This document shows, one piece after another, positions 1-7,280 of a DNA stretch of 24,498 nucleotides (its first letter is position 1; each line of letters opens with the position of its first letter). The notes below the pieces were generated by a model. That model saw only the letters and a program-made list of their open reading frames with translations. It did no database searches and had not been told where the DNA came from. Location of the stretch: NCBI GenBank assembly GCA_028702395.1, contig JAQVOV010000009.1, positions 1 through 24,498 of the forward strand. Direction: 5' to 3'. The DNA comes from Candidatus Omnitrophota bacterium. Its GTDB lineage: Bacteria; Omnitrophota; Gorgyraeia; JABMRN01. The position numbers and the translations under genes were made by a program.

Positions 1-436
1 GTTCAGCAAAAGCACTTCTAAGATCTAACCTTATATTAGAGGAAACCACAGCATAATTATATTCCTGAGCCTTAAGGGTCTTTACTGCGCTTGAAACTTC
101 TGATGACGTCTTAAAACCGTCAAAAATAAGCTGCTGTGCAGTCAGTCCATATGTATAGGTATTACCTGTTCTTTCAGTATTTTCACCTGAGGAACTTTTG
201 CTTGAAGTCTGTCGCCTTGTCCCAGTAATATCAGCATCTATTTGAGGCAGCATTGGAGTTACAGTAATATCCTTATAATCCTTTGCCTGATTGACCTGTT
301 CAAATGCAGACTCAAGATCAGGATTGTTCTGTTTAGCTTCATTCACACAATTCTGCCATGTAAATATAACTTCTGCGTTTGCATTTGAAATGCAAACCAT
401 ATAGTAAAGAATTATTAATAATGAAATCTTTTTCAT
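1..436 (-). CDS. TolC-family outer membrane efflux protein, N-terminal part (runs off the window)
   Basis: This is the N-terminal 145 residues of an outer-membrane factor of the TolC/OEP family, the trimeric channel that pairs with type I secretion or RND/ABC efflux pumps. I translated it directly. It begins MKKISLLIILYYMVCISNANA, a clear signal peptide with likely cleavage after ANA. The mature part opens with TWQNCVNEAKQNNPDLESAF, the typical first OEP helix (xWxxCxxxAxxxNPxLxxA). Further on come YTYGLTAQQLIFDG and NIRLDLRSAFAE, matching the usual L-x-Q-x-LFDG and LRxAFAxL positions. The C-terminal two thirds lie beyond base 1, so the partner pump is not seen. The gene has its own extended -10 promoter and no obvious Shine-Dalgarno site. 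The family call is firm; the substrate is unknown. Confidence 0.88.
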   Translation of the reverse strand, partial: MKKISLLIILYYMVCISNANAEVIFTWQNCVNEAKQNNPDLESAFEQVNQAKDYKDITVTPMLPQIDADITGTRRQTSSKSSSGENTERTGNTYTYGLTAQQLIFDGFKTSSEVSSAVKTLKAQEYNYAVVSSNIRLDLRSAFAE

Positions 437-444
437 ATTTTTTT

Positions 445-472
445 ATTATAACATATATAAGATATTTAACAA
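445..472 (-). promoter_or_regulatory. Promoter of the TolC-family gene, possibly leaderless
   Basis: On the minus strand there is TTGTTA (467-472), a 16-nt spacer, then TATAAT (445-450) preceded by TGT, giving an extended -10 (TGnTATAAT). The ATG follows only 8 nt after the -10 box, so the predicted transcription start falls at or next to the start codon and the mRNA would be leaderless or nearly so. The elements are read directly; the start-site position is inferred. Confidence 0.6.
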
Positions 473-532
473 TGTGAAATGTTTGTGAAAGGTTAAAATT
501 TTTAGCCTCGAGCTCGTTTTAAACATAGTTTT

Positions 533-560
533 GTAGGGGCCATCGCCCTCGATGGCCCTA
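533..560. repeat. GTAGGGGC-type hairpin repeat, copy 1
   Basis: TAGGGGCCATCG and CGATGGCCCTA pair around a CCCT loop, with one extra G on the left. It shares the GTAGGGGC end with the two neighbouring hairpins, but the inner stem differs and is still self-complementary. Confidence 0.7.
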
Positions 561-616
561 AAAGAGAGTGCGAGTTTCGAGCTAGTGGAGCGTCCAAAAC
601 AAGGTTTTATTGGGTT

Positions 617-642
617 GGGCTATTGAGGGCAATAGCCCCTAC
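617..642. repeat. GTAGGGGC-type hairpin repeat, copy 2 (inverted)
   Basis: GGGCTATTG pairs with CAATAGCCC around a short AGGG loop and ends CCCCTAC, so it lies in the opposite orientation to copy 1. The inner stem sequence differs from the other two copies. Confidence 0.7.
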
Positions 643-679
643 GTTAGCTAAAGCGCTAGCTGTGATTAAATAGCTTTTT

Positions 680-705
680 GTAGGGGCGCGGTTTCCGCGC
701 CCTAC
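680..705. repeat. GTAGGGGC-type hairpin repeat, copy 3
   Basis: GTAGGGGCGCGG and CCGCGCCCTAC form a near-perfect stem with a TTT loop. The GTAGGG/CCCTAC ends match copies 1 and 2, while the inner arm (CGCGG) is unique and self-complementary. Confidence 0.72.
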
Positions 706-796
706 TAAGCTCCATGAAAGAGACAGACTTGGTTTATCTCTAATCCCACAGCTAACTCGAGGCTCACAGCTCTAAGCGCGAAGCTCTCAAAGCTGT

Positions 797-1048
797 CTAG
801 CTCGGTAAAGCTTGGGAAAGATCACAAAACGATTCATGGAAATCCATCCTTTGTGCTGTTGCTTCTCCGCCTTTTGGGGTAAACAGACAAGGTGGACCTG
901 CTGAATCAGTTCTAGTTACAGTTGAACACCACATGTAAGCAGTACTAGCTGCCAACAAATATATCCCGCCTGCTCTGCAAACTTGGAGCATTGCTTGTTT
1001 AGGATCAAGTTTAACTGATTTTATTATTGGTAGAATATATTTTTTCAT
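797..1048 (-). CDS. Small three-cysteine family protein A (83 aa), conserved leader with variable tail
   Basis: This is one of six paralogues in the window; the function is unknown. Residues 1-24 carry the shared pattern: M1 K2, Y4, P7, L14-D15, Q18-A19, L21 and C24 (LDPKQAMLQVC). After C24 the sequence diverges. C41 and C54 match the two further cysteines present in every paralogue, a fourth (C75) is unique, and C54 precedes the family motif TPKG (57-60). It ends in LPS. There is no signal peptide or membrane helix. The start codon overlaps the stop of the upstream paralogue (ATGA at 1045-1048), so the two are probably translationally coupled, and no Shine-Dalgarno site is evident. A short constant N-terminus with a Cys/Gly-bearing hypervariable C-terminus resembles a modified-peptide precursor, but no maturation enzyme is recognisable nearby. 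Confidence 0.75.
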   Translation of the reverse strand: MKKYILPIIKSVKLDPKQAMLQVCRAGGIYLLAASTAYMWCSTVTRTDSAGPPCLFTPKGGEATAQRMDFHESFCDLSQALPS

Positions 1049-1263
1049 GATGGAATATTTTGTGCTTCTTTTTTGCCATCAAACAAAAAAGTTGTAGCGC
1101 CTTTTGGCGTATTGTAACACATTATAGGAACAGTCCCGCCAAACACATAAACACAGTCTTCTGCTAAAGTTAAATATACACCGTTTATTTTGCAAACTTG
1201 GAGTATCGCTTGTTTTGAATCAAGCTCGATTACTTTGATTTTTGGTTGTATATATTTTTTCAT
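1045..1263 (-). CDS. Small three-cysteine family protein B (72 aa)
   Basis: This is a paralogue of A, C, D, E and F. I place the start at the ATG giving MKKYIQPKIKVIELD, because all family members begin there; an upstream in-frame ATG would add nine residues (MCLKKMKNN) with no family counterpart. The leader carries Y4, P7, L14-D15, Q18-A19, L21 and C24. The variable part has C37 and C49, then NTPKGA at 51-56, and ends NIPS. Its stop overlaps the start of copy A in an ATGA. A and B share the leader and TPKG motif but little else, so an old tandem duplication with a fast-changing tail is likely. The function is unknown. Confidence 0.75.
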   Translation of the reverse strand: MKKYIQPKIKVIELDSKQAILQVCKINGVYLTLAEDCVYVFGGTVPIMCYNTPKGATTFLFDGKKEAQNIPS

Positions 1264-1309
1264 ATTATTTTTCATTTTTTTTAAGCACAAGGATTAACAC
1301 AAAATGACA

Positions 1310-1466
1310 ATTTTCGCGCTACGCGTTTCGAGTCGCAAGCTTCTCGCCTACCTTTTTCAAAACCTCATTTAGAACCTTCCACCAACTCGCTACGCGCAGC
1401 GCGCAGCTCGTGGCTCAGTTCAGGACTTTCCACAAGCTCGTTACGCGCAGCTCGTGGCTCGCAGCG
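1310..1466. repeat. GCTCG/GCGCAG-rich low-complexity array
   Basis: Between copy B and the AlkD-like gene, short overlapping units recur: CTACGCG, CTCGCTACGCGCAGC, AGCTCGTGGCTC (twice) and GTTACGCGCAGCTCG. The GC content is well above that of the flanking DNA. Similar units occur around 495-600, 735-800, 7160-7215 and 7975-8015, so this is a dispersed low-complexity repeat. I see no open frame with coding character in it. Confidence 0.55.
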
Positions 1467-1468
1467 CG

Positions 1469-2167
1469 TTACTCGGTGCCCTTCAGATATCTCTGTCTTT
1501 TAGCTTCAGGAAACCTTTCAATAGCATATCTTAACATTGTTCTCGGCATAGTTTTGTAGCAAGTTTTTAAGAAATTTTCTTCCGTTTTTAGATCTCTTTT
1601 ACCAACTTCTCTTAGCATCCATCCCACAGCTTTGTGTATCAGATCATGTTCATCATTAAGCAATATTTTTGCTATTTTTAGGGTATCTACAAATTTTTTG
1701 TTTTTAATAAAAGTATACGTTGATATCATGGATATCCGTTTTTCCCATAGATCTTTTGATACAGCAAATGAATAAAGTATATCTTTAGGTTTATCGAGCA
1801 GATATTGCCCAACAATATTCGGTGCACTTAGATCAACTAAGTCCCAGTTATTGATATACTTAGTATTTGCAAGATAGAGCTTATATATATTATCTTTTAG
1901 TTTTTCATTATTTGTTTCAAATTTGGCAACTAATAAAAATAGAGCACATGCTCTATATTCATGTATTTTAGAACTAAGAAGTTTTTTTATCTCTGTTAAT
2001 GGAAGATCTTTGAACTGTTTTACAACTTGTCTTATCTGCGGGACTTTAAGACCTATAAAAATATCTCCTTCGCCATATTCACCTTTACCGGTCTTAAAAA
2101 ATCGTTGCAAGATGTTTGCTTGTTGTTTGCTCGCGAGTTTATTGAGTTGTTGAGTTATTTGGCTCAT
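1469..2167 (-). CDS. AlkD-like DNA alkylation repair protein (DNA glycosylase family)
   Basis: The 232-aa protein has the length and layout of the AlkD family, HEAT-like-repeat glycosylases that remove bulky or cationic N3/N7-alkylated bases without base flipping. Recognisable motifs are YGEGDIFIGLKVPQIR (31-46), NNWDLVDLSAPNIVG (106-120), WEKRISMIST (141-150) and HDLIHKAVGWMLREVGKRD (174-192). W108, D112 and W183 sit where the family keeps its aromatic and acidic lesion-binding residues. Its start overlaps the stop of the upstream membrane-protein gene (ATGA at 2164-2167), so it is probably coupled to it. The stop lies inside the repeat-rich interval near 1469. The family is confident; the exact substrate is inferred from the family. 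Confidence 0.9.
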   Translation of the reverse strand: MSQITQQLNKLASKQQANILQRFFKTGKGEYGEGDIFIGLKVPQIRQVVKQFKDLPLTEIKKLLSSKIHEYRACALFLLVAKFETNNEKLKDNIYKLYLANTKYINNWDLVDLSAPNIVGQYLLDKPKDILYSFAVSKDLWEKRISMISTYTFIKNKKFVDTLKIAKILLNDEHDLIHKAVGWMLREVGKRDLKTEENFLKTCYKTMPRTMLRYAIERFPEAKRQRYLKGTE

Positions 2168-2463
2168 TTTTTATTTCTAAAAACAATAAAATTTCTTATT
2201 AAGCCTGAGACAAAAATTGTTTCTATCATAATTACAGGTGCAAATATTATACCTATAACAGGCCACCAGGCCTCATCACTGCCGTTTATCATGGAAGCTC
2301 TTACTCTTACTGCAAAGATAACGCTCAATAAAATTGCTACAAGGATCGTGCCCAAATTATATGATTTTATTTTTTGCATATCTGCATTTTGGGGTAATAA
2401 CTTTAAAAATAATATCAAACATATTACCAATAATGGAATTAGTACAGCAAGACTCATTATCAT
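2164..2463 (-). CDS. Small integral membrane protein, unknown function (99 aa)
   Basis: I do not recognise this family. I chose the ATG at 2463 because AAGGAG lies 6 nt upstream; a start 39 bases further up would have no such site. The protein shows three hydrophobic segments, at about residues 2-22 (SLAVLIPLLVICLILFLKLL), 37-53 (ILVAILLSVIFAVRV) and 66-88 (WWPVIGIIFAPVIMIETIFV), and ends in a basic tail FRNKK. The stop overlaps the AlkD-like start by four bases. The coupling suggests shared expression with the repair gene but not a shared function. Confidence 0.7.
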   Translation of the reverse strand: MIMSLAVLIPLLVICLILFLKLLPQNADMQKIKSYNLGTILVAILLSVIFAVRVRASMINGSDEAWWPVIGIIFAPVIMIETIFVSGLIRNFIVFRNKK

Positions 2464-2520
2464 TGTATTCTCCTTGTTTTTTTTCCATGACTCATCAAAC
2501 AATCGTATAACCCAGAAATT

Positions 2521-3246
2521 TTATTTTAAGGTTCTTTCAAACCATTTATTGATACGATCGGTAAGTTCCCTAGAATCCCCTCTTAACAAATATTCTGCAT
2601 GTAACCCATTTTTAACAAAATATATATCCTTATTCGTTTTTGTCTTAGAAAAAAGTTCTTTTGAATGCCATGAGCCTACCACCCAATCTTTTTCTCCATG
2701 AACATACAAAACAGGACTTTTAACTTTTTCTATTGTTTTTATTGGGCAAGGTTTATTAAGCCAAAAAGGGCCAGGTCTACATCCTTTACCTTGCCGACCT
2801 TCTTTAGAAAACAAAGAATATTGTATATCATTTTCAAAATTTAAGCTAAATAATTTATAATCTATCTTGTTAAAAGTTGATGGAACACTTATGCAGATCA
2901 AGGAATTTATATCAGTTCTTTGTGCAGCAGTATTTATAGCTATACTGCCGCCTAATGAAAACCCTATAACACCTATTTTCTTATACCTTGGAACAAACAA
3001 GTCTAAAATTGCATTAAGATCATTGTTCTCTTTAGCGGTCCATGTGAAAAAACCTGTGGATTTTCCGTGTCCCCTGAAATCAAACATAATAACATCATGC
3101 TCTTTAACAAGTGCATCTTTTAGTTTTAACAAAAGCGGGGATCCTTTACTGTTCCAAAATCCATGAGCAATAATAATACAGGTATCTTTGCCTTGGACAT
3201 ATTCATCATATGCGATTCTTATGCCATCACAGGTTTCAGTGAACAT
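2521..3246 (-). CDS. Alpha/beta hydrolase fold protein (241 aa)
   Basis: This is a single-domain serine hydrolase of the alpha/beta-hydrolase superfamily, probably cytoplasmic since no signal peptide is present. The oxyanion-region motif IIAHGFWNSKGS is at 25-36, the strand-turn FDFRGHGKS at 55-63, and the nucleophile elbow GFSLGG at 95-100 with S97 as nucleophile. D187 in HGEKDWVVG and H216 in GLHAEYLL complete the triad. The DFRGHG motif and the length suit the lysophospholipase/esterase/dienelactone-hydrolase-like group. The substrate cannot be read from the sequence. AAAGGG precedes the ATG by 4 nt. It is separated by 57 bases from the membrane-protein gene downstream. Confidence 0.88.
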   Translation of the reverse strand: MFTETCDGIRIAYDEYVQGKDTCIIIAHGFWNSKGSPLLLKLKDALVKEHDVIMFDFRGHGKSTGFFTWTAKENNDLNAILDLFVPRYKKIGVIGFSLGGSIAINTAAQRTDINSLICISVPSTFNKIDYKLFSLNFENDIQYSLFSKEGRQGKGCRPGPFWLNKPCPIKTIEKVKSPVLYVHGEKDWVVGSWHSKELFSKTKTNKDIYFVKNGLHAEYLLRGDSRELTDRINKWFERTLK

Positions 3247-3363
3247 AAAACCCTTTCTATTTTTTTTTGTAACACTTCACTTCCTGGTTTGCTAGTCTTT
3301 AAAAAACGAAAGTGATTTGATCTTCTTTTATAGTGATCTGATGGGCTTTTAGAATTACTTTTA

Positions 3364-3789
3364 TTATTTTTCCCAAACTTCAGGAATAAGTGACCCAGGA
3401 TTATTAAGTTCTACTCTATATGGTTCTATCATGATAATTCCATATTTAGGATCCTGCGGCCCTGAAAAAATGGCTAAAAGCATTTCATTCCAAAATTTTT
3501 TCTTTATTTGTTCATCAGTTACTATTTTTGCTTTTCCCTGAATTTGAACATAAGGTTTATTTACATCTCGTGAATCATGTATACCAAAGGTAAGATGTAC
3601 TTCAGGATTTCTCTCTATTTGCTTTATCTTTCTTGAATTAACACAAACAGCACAGTGTATATCAAAGTTATCCTCTGCTTGTATCATAACATACCTGGTC
3701 CAGGGTTTTCCATCCAATGTTATTGTAGCTAAATTGGATAATTGCGGGAACTTTAACATATCAATGACTTTTTGTCTGATGTTTGCCAT
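3364..3789 (-). CDS. Pyridoxamine 5'-phosphate oxidase-like flavin/nucleotide-binding protein
   Basis: This 141-aa split-barrel protein resembles the PNPOx-like / general stress protein 26 group. I start at MANIRQKVID because AGGAA sits just upstream; an in-frame start 48 bases earlier lacks a site. Typical features are LSNLATITLDGKPWTRYVMI (first strands and the substrate-facing R), SRKIKQIERNPEVHLTFG (the SRKVxQIxxNPxV signature) and VQIQGKAKIVTDEQ (the GxAxxVxD strand). It ends in GIIMIEPYRVELNN, the usual closing strand. It probably binds FMN, F420 or haem; which one is not decidable here. The family call is strong, and there is no evidence that it makes pyridoxal phosphate. Confidence 0.87.
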   Translation of the reverse strand: MANIRQKVIDMLKFPQLSNLATITLDGKPWTRYVMIQAEDNFDIHCAVCVNSRKIKQIERNPEVHLTFGIHDSRDVNKPYVQIQGKAKIVTDEQIKKKFWNEMLLAIFSGPQDPKYGIIMIEPYRVELNNPGSLIPEVWEK

Positions 3790-3857
3790 GCTATTTCCTG
3801 TTAATTTTAATTTTACTTTAGTTGAACTGGCACCCAAAATTACAGCTATAAAAAAAT

Positions 3858-4097
3858 TTAAGACCCTGGGGTTTCGTTTGGCCCTGATTGACCGTTTACA
3901 TCAACTGTTTGTGTTGTTTTTGCCCCGTCATGACAAGCAACCCAAAGCCCAGTAGCTCCGCCTGTCGCACTGCAATATGTACCAAAGTCTTCAACCGGTC
4001 CTATCCACAATCCATTTTCAACCCGGCATACTTGTAAAACAGCTTGTTCTACACAAAGGTCAACTATAGTTATCTTTGGCTTCATGTACTTTTTCAT
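3858..4097 (-). CDS. Small three-cysteine family protein C (79 aa)
   Basis: A family paralogue starting MKKYMKPKITIVDL, with Q18-A19, L21 and C24 in EQAVLQVC. It is the most divergent leader: C15 replaces the usual D15, giving four cysteines (C15, C24, C42, C55). The variable part is Gly/Thr-rich (SATGGATGLWVAC). DGAK at 57-60 sits where others have TPKG, and the end is TPGS. There is no Shine-Dalgarno site; a GTG two codons upstream is an alternative start. A -10-like TAAAAT preceded by TGG lies only 6 nt before the ATG. The function is unknown. Confidence 0.72.
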   Translation of the reverse strand: MKKYMKPKITIVDLCVEQAVLQVCRVENGLWIGPVEDFGTYCSATGGATGLWVACHDGAKTTQTVDVNGQSGPNETPGS

Positions 4098-4103
4098 AAA
4101 CAC

Positions 4104-4112
4104 ATTTTACCA
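4104..4112 (-). promoter_or_regulatory. Extended -10 element directly before peptide gene C
   Basis: On the minus strand TGGTAAAAT (4104-4112) fits TGnTATAAT with one change and ends 6 nt before the ATG of copy C. The -35 region is poor (CTGGAA or TGGAAA at 16-17 nt). If functional, the transcript would start at the ATG. Confidence 0.4.
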
Positions 4113-4230
4113 TACTCTTCCGATTTTTCCAGTTTTTTAAAATGAGGGTATTTTAGTATGTTTTTATCAGGGTTAAAACGATTTTCTGAATTTTTTAGAC
4201 TTAATTTAATGGATTGTTTTTGGTTATAAT

Positions 4231-4452
4231 TTAAGAAGAGGCAGCATCTTTACTGGTACCTGCACCCAGACCAATAAATGATAGTGCACCTTTAGGCGTG
4301 TGATTGCATGCAAGGCCAATACCAGCACTAGCCAAACAATAATTGCCTCCAAAAGTATTTATGTAGAATCCACCTACTATACATACATGTAATATTGCTT
4401 GATCATTATCAAGTGTTATTGCTTTCGTTTTTGGTTTTATATATTTTTTCAT
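4231..4452 (-). CDS. Small three-cysteine family protein D (73 aa)
   Basis: A family paralogue. The start is placed at MKKYIKPKTKAITLD to match the family; six extra upstream residues (MYNKYT) overlap the -10 box and are unlikely to be translated. The leader has Y4, P7, L14-D15, Q18-A19, L21 and C24 (LHVC). The variable part is Gly-rich with C39 and C49 and carries HTPKGA (51-56), ending in DAASS. It lies 25 nt downstream of the GIY-YIG gene but has its own good promoter inside that gene's 3' end. It has no membrane segment or signal peptide, and its function is unknown. Confidence 0.75.
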   Translation of the reverse strand: MKKYIKPKTKAITLDNDQAILHVCIVGGFYINTFGGNYCLASAGIGLACNHTPKGALSFIGLGAGTSKDAASS

Positions 4453-4461
4453 TGTATACTT

Positions 4462-4489
4462 ATTATACATTTAAAAATCATTTTGTAAA
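4462..4489 (-). promoter_or_regulatory. Promoter of peptide gene D
   Basis: TTTACA (4484-4489), a 16-nt spacer and a perfect TATAAT (4462-4467) lie on the minus strand, with the -35 box inside the 3' end of the GIY-YIG gene. The ATG begins 9 nt after the -10, so a start site at or within about 3 nt of the ATG is expected, and no ribosome binding site is present. Confidence 0.6.
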
Positions 4490-4717
4490 TAGTTTCAATT
4501 TCTTTGCTCTTGTCCAAGACTTAATATAAGCTTCCCTAATTTGTGCCTCTGAACGGTTTTTATGTAACTCTTTATACATTAGATTGACAGGACATTTTGC
4601 TCGTGTATATTTCCCGCCTTTACCTGCATTATGCTCTTTAATCCTGCGTGTGATATCTGTTGTTATACCTGTATATAGACTTTGATCAGAACATTTTATA
4701 ATATAAAGATAATACAT
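4478..4717 (-). CDS. GIY-YIG nuclease-superfamily protein (UPF0213/YhbQ-like), copy 1
   Basis: A 79-aa single GIY-YIG domain. MYYLYIIKC gives the first GIY-type motif (as YLY) and SLYTGIT the second (YTG). Arg residues in DITRRIKEHNAGKGGKYTRA and the Glu in QIREAYIKSWTRAKK match the catalytic Arg and metal-binding Glu of the family. Length and motifs fit the stand-alone YhbQ/UPF0213 group, whose role is poorly defined. A strong AAAGGAG lies 4 nt before the ATG and overlaps the region just after the stop of the upstream YiiX-like gene, so the two are probably co-transcribed. A second copy with similar sequence lies at 14732-14971. Confidence 0.9.
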   Translation of the reverse strand: MYYLYIIKCSDQSLYTGITTDITRRIKEHNAGKGGKYTRAKCPVNLMYKELHKNRSEAQIREAYIKSWTRAKKLKLFTK

Positions 4718-4729
4718 CTGCTCCTTTGA

Positions 4730-5461
4730 TCAGGTTACTTTTTCAACAATTAGGCTTCTGGAAATATCACCTGGGGAAGTTGTCTCACCATCTGCTACTT
4801 CTGGAACAATATCTAATTTTCCGCCAAAGAAAAAAGCTTTATAACATAATTCACTGCAAAAGTAGTCTTCGCCTTCTTGTAAAGTATCTGCTGAACTTTT
4901 CTTATGAAGGAGCTTTAACCCTAATAATTTTGCTAGTTTTGATCTTCTTCTGAGCATTTTAAAACCTAGTCTTGTTACTGAAATAAAATCATACCCGCGC
5001 GCTAACATCCTGACAAGATACGAAACTACTCCTGAAACATCAAAAACATATTCTTCTTTGACTCTATAAACATCATAAGACGTTTTATAGTTGTCTATAC
5101 TGATAGCTCTAACACCTCCCGTTGGAATAGCCTCTACGACTAAACCTAGTTCTGCTGAAGCTATAACTGCTACATGCGAATATATACTTCCTGTATTCCT
5201 TTTAATTAAACAAGATACAATGTCATAACCTTTACACAAAAGAATATCCCCGTTTTTAAGTTTTTCTTTGTTTACATTTGTGTGTTTTTCTTTATTCTTA
5301 AAATAAAGTGCCAGCAAAATATCTAATAATATAAAAATAGCCTGGAAAAAAACAAACCACCATAATATTAATAAAAAGAAAAACGAAAAAACTGACATGC
5401 CTTTCACAAGCAAAAAAAGAAGGGCTATGTCTATCACAAGTAATAATGTCTTTTGTTTCAT
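4730..5461 (-). CDS. Membrane-anchored YiiX-like permuted NlpC/P60 (papain-fold) hydrolase
   Basis: Two hydrophobic segments (about 5-31 and 33-54) anchor a C-terminal domain of the permuted papain-like NlpC/P60 group that includes YiiX and YebB. The domain shows NGDILLCKG (70-78), then SIYSHVAVIA (92-101) with H96 as the likely catalytic histidine, and VVEAIPTGGVRAI (108-120). It continues with DYFCSELCYKAF (199-210), where C202 is the likely nucleophile followed by Glu, and ends with TSPGDISRS, the family's closing motif. Members act on amide or thioester bonds of peptidoglycan or lipids; the substrate here is unknown. AAGGAG precedes the ATG by 8 nt. Confidence 0.82.
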   Translation of the reverse strand: MKQKTLLLVIDIALLFLLVKGMSVFSFFFLLILWWFVFFQAIFILLDILLALYFKNKEKHTNVNKEKLKNGDILLCKGYDIVSCLIKRNTGSIYSHVAVIASAELGLVVEAIPTGGVRAISIDNYKTSYDVYRVKEEYVFDVSGVVSYLVRMLARGYDFISVTRLGFKMLRRRSKLAKLLGLKLLHKKSSADTLQEGEDYFCSELCYKAFFFGGKLDIVPEVADGETTSPGDISRSLIVEKVT

Positions 5462-5563
5462 TTTAAGCTCCTTTTGGTTGTAAGATCAGTGAAGTTCTCT
5501 ATCCCTTATGGAAAATGTATGCAAAAAGCTCTACTTCTGCAGGCATTTAAAAAATACGCTCTT

Positions 5564-5977
5564 TTATTGTTCTACCCCTTCTAACTGTAAAAAAGGATAT
5601 TTTGTATAAAGTTCATTTAATACTTCCTCTAAAGAAGCAGTTCCTTCAAGCGCAAGTCGAATATACAAAGAATGCATATCATCTACTATTGCGCTCCATT
5701 TTTTCCAAGCTTTTTTATCTTTGTTAAAACATAGATCCCGGATCCTCTCTGCAGGGTCTTGTGCCTCAATAAACCCCATATTAGTTCTAAGTGCTAGAAG
5801 CATTCTCATATTATCCATTTCGGTTTCTATTTTCATTAAAAAGAATTCCTCAGATGTAACAGGTGCTTGCTCGCGCAAAGAAAAAGGAATTGGAAGCAGA
5901 ACCCATAAAGCAACAACTGAACATCCTACAATTATTGCGCCTAGTGTTACGATTATCTTTAATTTACTATTATTCAT
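5564..5977 (-). CDS. Single-pass membrane protein of unknown function (137 aa)
   Basis: I do not recognise this family. One hydrophobic segment (IIVTLGAIIVGCSVVALWVLL, about 7-27) near the N-terminus is followed by a polar, largely helical domain. GTASLEEVLNELYTKYPFLQLEG near the end is amphipathic. Two adjacent ATGs follow AGGAGG; I chose the second, since the first lies only 1 nt from the site. The gene is 14 bases downstream of the CDF transporter and may be co-transcribed with it. Confidence 0.65.
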   Translation of the reverse strand: MNNSKLKIIVTLGAIIVGCSVVALWVLLPIPFSLREQAPVTSEEFFLMKIETEMDNMRMLLALRTNMGFIEAQDPAERIRDLCFNKDKKAWKKWSAIVDDMHSLYIRLALEGTASLEEVLNELYTKYPFLQLEGVEQ

Positions 5978-5991
5978 CATTCCTCCTATGT

Positions 5992-6906
5992 TTAAACTAA
6001 TTTCTTGTCATGCACAAATGATACACATAACCATAATTGACTATCAAACAATTTGGTGAGCTCTTCTTTGACCTCTCTATGTATTTTATCCATTTCCCCT
6101 ATTGCCCATGAATTGTTAGGATCTTTGGTCACAAAACCGACTTCACAAACAAGTTCACGTCCTGATTTACCAAGACGTAAAATAATATCATCAAACCCTT
6201 TTTCTTTTGCTATTTTTTTCATTGCTTTTTTTGTTGCTTTATATATCCTTCTCTCAGGAGCCATCATAAGCATGCCTCTTATACCGGTTATAAAAGAAAC
6301 GATCGGTTCTCTCACAAAAAATAGAACTGCAATTACTACCATAAGGGAATCCATATATCTAGAATAGTACTCATATCCTGCACGCTGAATAATATAACCG
6401 ATAAAAAATCCTATCAACACAGCAAGACTTAAAAGCGTATCCATAAGCCATTGTGAACCTAGTGTTTTTATCAATTCTGATCTAGGCGCATTTTTTTTTG
6501 CCATCCTAAGAATAACATGCCAGCAAAAAAAACAGCCTATTACCCCAATTGCAGCATATGACATACCAGATATGTTGTTTATTTCCTGACCTCCTGAAAA
6601 CAATGAAACAACAGCACCGCTAAAAGCTTTTACACATATCACCAGTAAAACAATTGACTGCACTATTATTACCATAGGTTCCATCTGTGCTCTGCCAAAC
6701 TGGAAATTTTCGTCACTGCCCATAGCCATACTTCTAGAAGCGTAAAGATAAAGACCTGTCAACAAGAGACTAATAAAAGAATAAATACCGTCGAACATTA
6801 TCATTTGGGATTTAGCCAAGAAACCCCATGTCAATGCCAGTAAAGCAAAGAACAATGCCCCGCAAGCAGAAAATGTTAAAATATTCTGTTCGTGCCGCAC
6901 TTCCAT
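5992..6906 (-). CDS. Cation diffusion facilitator (CDF) family transporter
   Basis: The 304-aa protein has six hydrophobic segments and a soluble C-terminal domain, the CDF layout for proton-coupled efflux of divalent metals (Zn, Fe, Mn, Co). Metal-site helices are visible as MFDGIYSFISLL (37-48) in TM2 and LGSQWLMDTLLSL in TM5, with YMDSLMVV before TM6. The TM2 site reads FDGIYS rather than HSxxD, so it does not match the classical zinc-type tetrad and metal specificity is uncertain. The C-terminal part (about 215-300) matches the cytoplasmic dimerisation domain. AAGGAGG precedes the ATG. It is probably first in an operon with the downstream single-pass membrane protein. Confidence 0.87.
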   Translation of the reverse strand: MEVRHEQNILTFSACGALFFALLALTWGFLAKSQMIMFDGIYSFISLLLTGLYLYASRSMAMGSDENFQFGRAQMEPMVIIVQSIVLLVICVKAFSGAVVSLFSGGQEINNISGMSYAAIGVIGCFFCWHVILRMAKKNAPRSELIKTLGSQWLMDTLLSLAVLIGFFIGYIIQRAGYEYYSRYMDSLMVVIAVLFFVREPIVSFITGIRGMLMMAPERRIYKATKKAMKKIAKEKGFDDIILRLGKSGRELVCEVGFVTKDPNNSWAIGEMDKIHREVKEELTKLFDSQLWLCVSFVHDKKLV

Positions 6907-7081
6907 TTATTTAGTCCTCCTTATTTGCTCTATGGATCCATGTGCCGTGAGTACTGTGTCTAGTGTCTGCTGAGGAATCCTATACTTAGTTTTCCTCATA
7001 AAACTCAAGACGCCTTTATTTTAGCACAGAGATATGCGTTTGGGAAGAGGGATGATTGGATTTGCTGCTTTCGGTGTTGAG

Positions 7082-7150
7082 TTTTCGGGATACACTTAAC
7101 CGATGGTTATGCGTAGTACACAGACAAGTAAAAAGTAAAAAGGTAAAAGC
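7082..7150. repeat. Half copy of the two-hairpin element (left part only)
   Basis: TTTTCGGGATACACTTAACC, then GATGGTTATGCGTAGT, resembles the left end of the full elements and matches a second half copy at 7886-7947. Both are followed by AAAAGGTAAAAG, which the full copies lack. The hairpin-2 half is absent. Confidence 0.6.
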
Positions 7151-7280
7151 CTGCCTGCCGCAGGCGAGCTGTGGAAGATAGGCGCAAAGCTCGTGACGCG
7201 AAACTCGTAGTACGTACCTTGTCATCCCGGTTTCCCTCGCTATTGAATCATGGGAATACCGGGATCTAAAGTCCTTTGGT

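Larger units (their letters stand above)
437..796. other. Intergenic interval with repeats, no gene seen
   Basis: No coding region is seen here. The interval holds the TolC promoter next to the gene, three hairpins of the GTAGGGGC type (533-560, 617-642, 680-705), and GCTCG/AGCTC-rich low-complexity stretches around 495-515, 570-590 and 735-800. The first small peptide gene ends at its right edge. Confidence 0.6.

Noticed and set aside
2027..2701. A 224-codon plus-strand open frame
   Set aside because: It is antisense to three recognisable minus-strand genes (AlkD-like, membrane protein, hydrolase) and has no motif of its own.
4478..4717. GIY-YIG protein as a homing endonuclease
   Set aside because: It is a stand-alone 79-aa UPF0213-type domain with no DNA-binding extension and no intron or intein context.
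4730..5977. YiiX-like hydrolase or PNPOx protein as the maturation enzyme of the peptide family
   Set aside because: They are near the peptide genes, but neither family is known to modify peptides in this way and spacing does not show a dedicated operon with the family copies.
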